48,223 nt of DNA from positions 1 through 48,223 of the forward strand of contig SVSC01000005.1 of NCBI GenBank assembly GCA_015064525.1, in the 5' to 3' direction. A program made the translations under genes and the position numbers. Of this stretch, positions 43,011 through 48,223 are shown one piece after another. The notes under the pieces are model-generated. The model was not told the DNA's origin, did not search any database, and saw only the letters and a list, made by a program, of their open reading frames with translations. The DNA comes from Oscillospiraceae bacterium. Its GTDB lineage: Bacteria > Bacillota > Clostridia > Oscillospirales > CAG-272. The number at the start of each line of letters is the position of its first letter. Within the stretch, counting starts at the first letter, position 1.

Positions 43011-44297
43011 CTAAATTTCCTTCAGCACCTGCTCGATGGCATCGGTCAGCTCGGCATAAAGATAGAGCGAGCCCATGCACACCAAAGGCAGATTTTGCTC
43101 CTTAGAGGAGCGGATTGCGGCACGAACGCCCTCGATGAGAACGTCAAAGCCCTCTGCCTCTACCCCGTGAACGCGGAAATACTTGGCGTATTTTTGCGCG
43201 TTCAGCGCGCGAGGAGTTGCGGGTGCCACGGTGAACGCCTTTGCGGCAACCGGCTTGATCACCTCAATGATCCCGTCGAAGTCCTTGTCTCCCATCACGC
43301 CCGACAGGATATTCACCTGCTGATCTGGGAAATAGGTTTCAATGCTCTTCAGGGCGTTTGCGGCGCCCTCGTGGTTATGAGAGCCGTCGTAAACGATCAC
43401 GGGGTCGGCGCTCAGCAATTCAAAGCGAGCCGCCCAACGAACCGTTTCCAATCCCCTGCGAATCGCATTCTCGGAGATCTCCAGATCGGTTTCGGCGTTC
43501 AGAATTTCAACAGCGGTCAGCACGGTTGCGGCGTTGAGCGGCTGGAAGGTTCCCAGCAGGGGAAGCCGCAGATCCCGCAGCTCTCCGAAATCAAACACCG
43601 TTCCCTCCAGGGAATAGGACTTCACCCGCAGAAGAGAGCGGTCGGTGCTGCGCAATTGAGAATGACGCATGGCGGCGATCGCCGAGAGGGTGCCGCAAGC
43701 GGAGTTGGCGGCGCCTCCGTAGAGAGAAGGAACGCCGTTCTTGATGATACCGCCCTTTTCGGCGGCGATCGACTGCAGGGTGTTGCCCAGTAGCTCGGTG
43801 TGGTCAAAGTCGATTCCCGTGATCACGGAAAGCAGCGGCGTGCGGATCACGTTGGTGGAATCCAGTCGCCCGCCCAAGCCAACCTCCAGCACCACAACGT
43901 CTACCCTTTGGCGGCGGAAAAACTCAAAGGCAATGGCTGTGATCAGCTCAAATTCGGTGGGCTTATCCTCCATGGCATCGGCAATGGGGCGTACCAGCTC
44001 GGTGATCTCCACCAATTCATCATTGGAAATATTCTCTCCGTTCACCCGCATCCGCTCGTTGAAATGCTTAATGAAGGGGGAGGTGTAGAGTCCCGTTTTG
44101 TAGCCTGCCGCCCGCAGGATTGATTCGGTCATGGCGCAGAAGGAGCCTTTGCCGTTGGTTCCCGCAACGTGGATAAAGCGAAGGTCATTTTCGGGATGCC
44201 CCAATCCCTCGCAGAGCGCGCTGATCCGCTCCAGCCCGGGCTTGCAGAAGCATCCGTTCACGGAATGAATGTAATCGAGGGCTTCTTGGTAGTTCAT
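43011..44297 (-). CDS. folC: folylpolyglutamate synthase / dihydrofolate synthase
   Basis: 428 residues. ATP loop HVAGTNGKGSFCAMTESI (about 52-69), TSPFIKHFNERMRVNGENIS, the VLEVGLGGRLDSTNV signature, and VIYDGSHNHEGAANALKSIE at the C-terminal domain. Adds glutamate to folates so they stay in the cell. The start at 44297 is fixed by AGGAG 6 nt upstream and by overlap of 4 bp with the folT stop; the frame is open earlier. With folT it forms an uptake-and-trap pair: import a folate, then polyglutamylate it. No other folate synthesis gene is near. Confidence 0.95.
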   Translation of the reverse strand: MNYQEALDYIHSVNGCFCKPGLERISALCEGLGHPENDLRFIHVAGTNGKGSFCAMTESILRAAGYKTGLYTSPFIKHFNERMRVNGENISNDELVEITELVRPIADAMEDKPTEFELITAIAFEFFRRQRVDVVVLEVGLGGRLDSTNVIRTPLLSVITGIDFDHTELLGNTLQSIAAEKGGIIKNGVPSLYGGAANSACGTLSAIAAMRHSQLRSTDRSLLRVKSYSLEGTVFDFGELRDLRLPLLGTFQPLNAATVLTAVEILNAETDLEISENAIRRGLETVRWAARFELLSADPVIVYDGSHNHEGAANALKSIETYFPDQQVNILSGVMGDKDFDGIIEVIKPVAAKAFTVAPATPRALNAQKYAKYFRVHGVEAEGFDVLIEGVRAAIRSSKEQNLPLVCMGSLYLYAELTDAIEQVLKEI

Positions 44298-44848
44298 AAC
44301 TTCTCCTGAAAGCTGTATCCGATCAAACGTCCCATCGTTTGACTGCGGAGCAGCCGACATAATAATAGAATTTCCAGAGGCGCAATGATAAAATACAAGG
44401 GAATTCTCCATAGCACCAACACCCCGTAGTAGCTGTACAGCCCAATGGTTTTGATGATCATGGAGCCAACAAGATGCGCTGCCGATCCCGATACAACGAT
44501 CTGCAAATACCCCTTCCGACGGATCAGAAAGCGGGAAACCGCCCCCGAAAGAACGCCGACCGAAAAGGCGCCCAGCGTGACAATCAGGTTGGGCGGATAG
44601 GTTTGAAAGGACAAGAGATAGCTAACCAGATCGGAGGCAATCCCCACCAATCCTCCAACAACGGGACCAAACAGAATTCCCGAGAGAATAATGGGGAAGT
44701 TTTCAAAGGTAACGCGAAACAATCCGTTTCCGAAGTTGAGAAAATTTTTGCAGAAGATCCCGATCACCACGCTCATCGCCGTGAGCATGGCGGCTGTGGT
44801 GAGACCTTTGAGATTGGAAAAAACCGAGCTTCCCTGCTTTTGTTTCAT
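44294..44848 (-). CDS. folT: folate ECF S component (FolT-like)
   Basis: 184 residues, about six helices. Seen: TTAAMLTAMSVVIGIF (S-component helix 1), LFRVTFENFPIILSGILFGP and VVGGLVGIASDLVSYLLS, a pattern typical of FolT. Placement before folC and behind a THF-type riboswitch supports folate as substrate. The start at 44848 has AAAAGGAGG upstream; the open frame continues to 45025 through the leader and is not real. Its stop overlaps folC by 4 bp. Confidence 0.93.
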   Translation of the reverse strand: MKQKQGSSVFSNLKGLTTAAMLTAMSVVIGIFCKNFLNFGNGLFRVTFENFPIILSGILFGPVVGGLVGIASDLVSYLLSFQTYPPNLIVTLGAFSVGVLSGAVSRFLIRRKGYLQIVVSGSAAHLVGSMIIKTIGLYSYYGVLVLWRIPLYFIIAPLEILLLCRLLRSQTMGRLIGYSFQEKL

Positions 44849-44892
44849 AAAAAAAACCTCCTTTTCCACCCATATGGCAGAATAAGAGGGCA

Positions 44893-44910
44893 AAGCCGAT
44901 CGCTCGGCTT
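44893..44910 (-). other. hairpin in the folT leader (possible expression platform)
   Basis: AAGCCGA-GCGA-TCGGCTT, 7 bp stem, followed in RNA by TGCCCTCTTATTCT. An outer AGGGC/GCCCT pairing could extend it. It lies between the riboswitch candidate and the ribosome site; a weak terminator or translational switch. Confidence 0.45.
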
Positions 44911-44931
44911 CCACTCCGCAAGCAGCCCTAT

Positions 44932-45045
44932 GAAGCGGGATGCAAAACACAGACCGCACGCCAAGGCCTTTTCGTCCGCCCGACAACTCCCCGTTCGGTC
45001 GGCACTGCAGGAACTCAAATTCCAACGCCCGTGTTTTTACTCTTC
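44932..45045 (-). promoter_or_regulatory. tetrahydrofolate (THF) riboswitch candidate
   Basis: 114 nt of the folT leader. In minus-strand RNA it opens with GAAGAGTA, then AAAACAC, GGGCGT, and closes with GCGTGCGGT, GTGTTTT, then GCATCCCGCTTC. The opening GAGTA, the CGCGGTG-like block and the final GCATCC-GCTTC fit the THF motif; AAAACAC/GTGTTTT and GAAG/CTTC are perfect pairings. The interior is less clear. Position before folT-folC supports the call. Confidence 0.78.
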
Positions 45046-45109
45046 AACAGTTTTTTGATTGCTTTCTTCGTATTTCCGCAAAAATAGCACAAGTACGGAT
45101 TTTACATTT

Positions 45110-45138
45110 ATTATACCCTATCCGAGGGAAAAAGTCAA
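45110..45138 (-). promoter_or_regulatory. promoter of folT-folC-queT-cca
   Basis: Minus strand TTGACT (45138-45133), 17 bp, TATAAT (45115-45110). The leader from here to folT is about 255 nt, long enough for a riboswitch. Confidence 0.82.
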
Positions 45139-45229
45139 GAACAGAATTGCATATCATTTGAGAGAACCTTCTATCTTTTTTTGGGTATTCTGTCAACCCG
45201 AAAAAATTCAGGAAATCGCCGCGTATCTC

Positions 45230-45258
45230 TTGCAATTTTTTATTGTTTATGTTACAAT
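45230..45258 (+). promoter_or_regulatory. promoter of the MBOAT/DHHW operon
   Basis: TTGCAA (45230-45235), 17 bp, TACAAT (45253-45258), 51 bp before the MBOAT start. Between this and the folT promoter (45139-45229) nothing else was recognised. Confidence 0.7.
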
Positions 45259-45309
45259 AAAAACAGCGGAGCAAAGCAAGGCTCCAGCCTCATCAGAAAG
45301 GATCGGCTC

Positions 45310-46746
45310 ATGGTTTTTTCCAGCTTATTTTTTGTTTTCTTCTTTTTTGTGATCTGCATGACCGTTTGTCTCACCCGCAAGCGCCTGCGAGCGCAGAATA
45401 TTACCCTGCTGATCTTTTCCCTGCTTTTCTACGCTTGGGGAGGTCCGATCCTGCTGCTCCTGCTCTGCACCGTCACCTTCATTTGCTGGCTGGGAGGGCG
45501 GTTACTGGGTACAATTGAATTGCGCTTCCACCGCAAGCTGGTGTTAACGATCACCGTTGCCGCCTGCGTGCTGATCTTTGTGTTCTTTAAATACACCAAT
45601 TTTCTGGCAGATATCCTGAAGCCCATCCTCGGCTTTGAGGGCGTGGTACCGCAGATCGTGCTTCCCATCGGTATCTCCTTCTACACCTTCCAGCTGATCT
45701 CCTACGTTGCCGACGTTTACAAGGGTGACACCGAGGCGCAGCAAAGCTACTGGACGCTTCTGCTCTACGCAGCCCTGTTCCACCAATGCGTGGCGGGCCC
45801 CATCGTTCGCTACAGCGACGTTGCCGAGGAGTTGGCGCATCGGGAGATTACCCTTTCGGATTTCTCCTCGGGCATTTCCCGCTTTGCCGTTGGTCTTGCC
45901 AAAAAATCCCTTCTTGCCAATCCCTGCGGTGCGCTTGCCGCCACAGCCCTTGCCGCGAAAGGCTTGGAAACTGCCTCGGCAGGCACCATTGCGCTGGGAA
46001 CGATTTGCTATATGCTCCAAATCTATCTGGATTTCTCCGCCTACTCCGATATGGCGATCGGCATGGGCAAAATGTGCGGTCTGCACTATTGCGAGAACTT
46101 CAATTATCCCTACGTCTCCCGCTCGGTCACCGAATTCTGGCGGCGCTGGCACATTTCCCTTTCAACCTTTTTCCGAGACTACGTTTACATCCCGCTGGGC
46201 GGCAACCGCCGAGGCTTGAAGCGGCAGATCCTCAATCTGTTCTGTGTCTGGCTTCTCACGGGGCTTTGGCACGGCTCCTCTTGGAACTACGTGCTTTGGG
46301 GACTCTACTATTTCGTCTTCCTTGTGCTGGAAAAATTCTTGCTGAAAAAGGAGACGGCTCCCCCACCCCTTTGGAAGCGACTGCTCCAACACGCAGGGCT
46401 TTTGATTGTGGTGTGGTTTGGCTGGATTCTGTTCTACTTTGAGGACTTCTCTCTTCTCGCCACGGCAGTTTCGGGGCTCTTCTGCGGCAACGGCAATGCC
46501 TTTTGGGATTTGAACGCCCGCCTGACGCTGCTCAACAACGTCTTCTTCCTTGCCGTTTCGATCATCGCTTGTCTCCCCCTCATCCCTTGGCTGAAGGTCA
46601 AGCTCTCCGAGCTTTCCTCCTCCAACAACGCCTGGCGATGGCTGGAGCAAACCACCGATGCGCTCGCTCCCACCGTTCTGCTGTTCCTCTCCTTCCTTTC
46701 CCTCATCGGGAACACCTACAACCCTTTCCTCTACTTCCAGTTCTGA
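45310..46746 (+). CDS. MBOAT family membrane O-acyltransferase (AlgI/PatA-like)
   Basis: 478 residues, about 10-12 membrane helices. Signatures: LPIGISFYTFQLISYVADVY, MLQIYLDFSAYSDMAIGMGK, EFWRRWHISLSTFFRDYVYI, PLGGNRRG and LLTGLWHGSSWNYVLWGLYY, which contains the conserved catalytic His. In AlgI and PatA the protein carries an acetyl group across the membrane to a partner that acylates an extracellular polymer. The ATG at 45310 has AAAGGA 7 nt upstream; the frame opens at 45181 but lacks a ribosome site. The partner gene follows 12 bp later. Target unknown: exopolysaccharide, peptidoglycan or teichoic acid. No dltA or alg genes are present here. Confidence 0.94.
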   Translation: MVFSSLFFVFFFFVICMTVCLTRKRLRAQNITLLIFSLLFYAWGGPILLLLLCTVTFICWLGGRLLGTIELRFHRKLVLTITVAACVLIFVFFKYTNFLADILKPILGFEGVVPQIVLPIGISFYTFQLISYVADVYKGDTEAQQSYWTLLLYAALFHQCVAGPIVRYSDVAEELAHREITLSDFSSGISRFAVGLAKKSLLANPCGALAATALAAKGLETASAGTIALGTICYMLQIYLDFSAYSDMAIGMGKMCGLHYCENFNYPYVSRSVTEFWRRWHISLSTFFRDYVYIPLGGNRRGLKRQILNLFCVWLLTGLWHGSSWNYVLWGLYYFVFLVLEKFLLKKETAPPPLWKRLLQHAGLLIVVWFGWILFYFEDFSLLATAVSGLFCGNGNAFWDLNARLTLLNNVFFLAVSIIACLPLIPWLKVKLSELSSSNNAWRWLEQTTDALAPTVLLFLSFLSLIGNTYNPFLYFQF

Positions 46747-46758
46747 TCAGGAGGTTCT

Positions 46759-48114
46759 ATGAATCAAGTATCTCAAGCAACCCCAACCCAAGCGCCACCC
46801 GCGCCGGAGGCTCCGAAAAACAACCGCGCCAATATCAAAAAGGACGCGGTGAAGGTCTATCTGTTCACGGGAGCTTTGCTGGTCTTTTTCGTGATCGGTC
46901 TGCTGTTCTTCCTGCGTCCCACCGTTTCCGAGGAGGAAAAGCGAACCCTCACCGAGTTTCCCCAATTGACATGGGAAGGTCTCCTTTCGGGAGAATGGTT
47001 CTCAGGGGTTTCCACCTGGTATGCCGACACCTTCCCCATGCGGGATGGCTTTATTTCCATAAACCAAGCCATTAAAAATCTCTACGGCATCCGCACCATG
47101 CAGATCGTGCAAAATCCCCAAACGCAAATCGGCAACAACCCAAGCAATCCAACTGCCACCCCGGGCGACGAAAACGACAGCGCCGCGGTGGAAAAATTCG
47201 ACTACGTGTTTGTGAAGGGAAACCGCGCCTTTGAGATCTACTCCTTCTCGGAGGAGGCATCCAACCGCTATGCCTCCATCATTTCCGAGGCGGCGGCAAA
47301 AATGCCCCGACAAAGAGTTTATAATCTGATCGTTCCTCTCTCCTATTCCGTAAACCTGACCGAACGGGAGCAAAAGCAGATCGGCGCCGCCAATATTCCA
47401 AACGCCATCGCCTATATGTACGATCGCATGAGCGACGCGGTAACCACCATTGACCTCTACCCCGATCTGCTCGCCCACAAAAACGAGGAGCTTTACTTCC
47501 GCACCGACCACCACTGGACAGCGCGCGGCGCCTACTATGCCTACGCCGCCTACTGTCGCTCCACGGGTCAGGTTCCCCTGCCGCTGGACGGCTGGCAAAA
47601 GCTGACCTTTGAGGGCTTCCTGGGCAGTCTCTACCGCAGCGCGGGCAAGCCCGCACAGCTGGAAAAGGAACCCGACGTGGTGGAGGCATGGATCCCCAAT
47701 TCCACCAACAAAATGCGCACCTTCCTCAATGACACCAAAAAGTGGACCGATGAATACCCCATTATCCGCAAAAATCCCAACTACTATGCCGCCGCGGGAA
47801 GCAAATACAACACCTTTATCGCGGGTGACCATCCTCTCATTGAGATCACCAACCCCAACCCCGCCGCCACCAACGGCAAAACGCTGATCCTTGTGAAGGA
47901 GTCCTACGGCAACGCGCTTGCCCCCTTCTTTGTGGATCAGTACGCCAAGGTTTGCATTGTGGACTACCGCTTTTTCCGCTCAGCCACGGGCAAGACCCTG
48001 CCCCAGTACGCCGAAGAGGTGGGGGCCGACGAGGTGCTGTTCCTCAACTACATCTACGCCACCGCCCAAGGTCAGCGCCTTGGCAATCTGGAATATCTGG
48101 TTGGCATTGAATAA
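46759..48114 (+). CDS. DHHW/AlgX-like SGNH acyltransferase partner
   Basis: 451 residues. A Pro-rich cytoplasmic tail leads to one membrane helix near 34-53 (VYLFTGALLVFFVIGLLFFL); the rest is outside. The family motif FRTDHHWTARGAYYAYAAY (near 247-262) and a late LILVKESYGNALAPFF block, with the likely Ser, are the AlgX/AlgJ/DHHW layout. The first outside part (STWYADTFPMRDGFI) is also typical. It is expected to receive acyl groups from the MBOAT protein and transfer them to a surface glycan. AGGAGG lies before the ATG. No transcription terminator precedes the repeat that starts 10 bp later. Confidence 0.92.
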   Translation: MNQVSQATPTQAPPAPEAPKNNRANIKKDAVKVYLFTGALLVFFVIGLLFFLRPTVSEEEKRTLTEFPQLTWEGLLSGEWFSGVSTWYADTFPMRDGFISINQAIKNLYGIRTMQIVQNPQTQIGNNPSNPTATPGDENDSAAVEKFDYVFVKGNRAFEIYSFSEEASNRYASIISEAAAKMPRQRVYNLIVPLSYSVNLTEREQKQIGAANIPNAIAYMYDRMSDAVTTIDLYPDLLAHKNEELYFRTDHHWTARGAYYAYAAYCRSTGQVPLPLDGWQKLTFEGFLGSLYRSAGKPAQLEKEPDVVEAWIPNSTNKMRTFLNDTKKWTDEYPIIRKNPNYYAAAGSKYNTFIAGDHPLIEITNPNPAATNGKTLILVKESYGNALAPFFVDQYAKVCIVDYRFFRSATGKTLPQYAEEVGADEVLFLNYIYATAQGQRLGNLEYLVGIE

Positions 48115-48123
48115 GACCGACAA

Positions 48124-48223
48124 AAATCAAAACCACCGGTTCAACCGGTGGTTTGCACAGCCCCTATAAGGGGCTATTACCGGCTTAACCCCTAAAAGGG
48201 GCATCGAAATTTATTATCGCATC
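48124..48223 (+). repeat. second copy of the 100 bp dispersed repeat (cut by window end)
   Basis: 98 of 100 bases match 30771-30870, including all three hairpins; the only changes are G to C in the first loop and C to T near 48204. Continues past the window. Confidence 0.92.

Overview
The window looks like a chromosome segment of a gut-type, low-oxygen Clostridia member (Bacillota), perhaps an Oscillospirales or Christensenellales relative; the family is a guess from gene content. Supporting signs are the ylm-type division cluster (yggS-sepF-yggT-ylmH), type III pantothenate kinase, type III glutamine synthetase, solitary ECF vitamin-uptake S components, folate- and preQ1-type riboswitch candidates, strong AGGAGG ribosome sites and textbook sigma-A promoters (most with an exact 17 bp spacer). 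The DNA is moderately GC-rich except for one AT-rich gene at 3.6-4.3 kb. No phage, CRISPR array, transposase or rRNA was seen. One tRNA gene (Arg, CCG) is present.

Layout. 1-5.7 kb: miaB (cut by the window edge), a MarR regulator with a long-chain acyl-CoA ligase, an AT-rich NERD-domain protein, and a cation/proton antiporter. 5.9-9.6 kb: a 1251-residue membrane protein with two cytoplasmic XRE DNA-binding domains and about 1060 residues outside the cell. 9.8-16.1 kb: one long plus-strand run, coaX, an ECF S component (probably pantothenate), miaA, an HlyD-like protein, yggS, sepF, yggT, ylmH. 16.3-19.4 kb: a minus-strand operon of alpha/beta hydrolase, ECF S component, HAD phosphatase and MscS channel. 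19.5-24.5 kb: an amino-acid ABC importer whose binding protein appears circularly permuted, then a large six-hairpin-type lipoprotein. 25-30.6 kb: glycolysis (tpiA, pgk, eno) around a GH13 glycosidase. 30.7-37 kb: a gene cassette (oxidoreductase and ThuA facing AraC, transglutaminase-like lipoprotein and M42 peptidase) bounded by a perfect 35 bp inverted repeat and other dispersed repeats. 37-41 kb: tRNA-Arg, glnN, HAD hydrolase, amidohydrolase. 41-45 kb: a minus-strand cofactor/tRNA operon, folT-folC-queT-cca, with a THF-type riboswitch in front and a preQ1-type riboswitch inside. 45.3-48.1 kb: an MBOAT acyltransferase with a DHHW/AlgX-like partner, probably modifying a surface polymer, followed by a second copy of the 100 bp dispersed repeat.

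Themes. The cell seems to scavenge vitamins: four S components occur here without the shared ECF energy module, which must lie elsewhere. tRNA maturation recurs (miaB, miaA, queT, cca, tRNA-Arg). Carbon and nitrogen supply genes (GH13, glycolysis, amino-acid importer, glutamine synthetase) fill most of the rest. The most unusual items are the permuted binding protein, the double-XRE membrane sensor, and the face-to-face divergent promoters built inside one palindrome at 33.06 kb.
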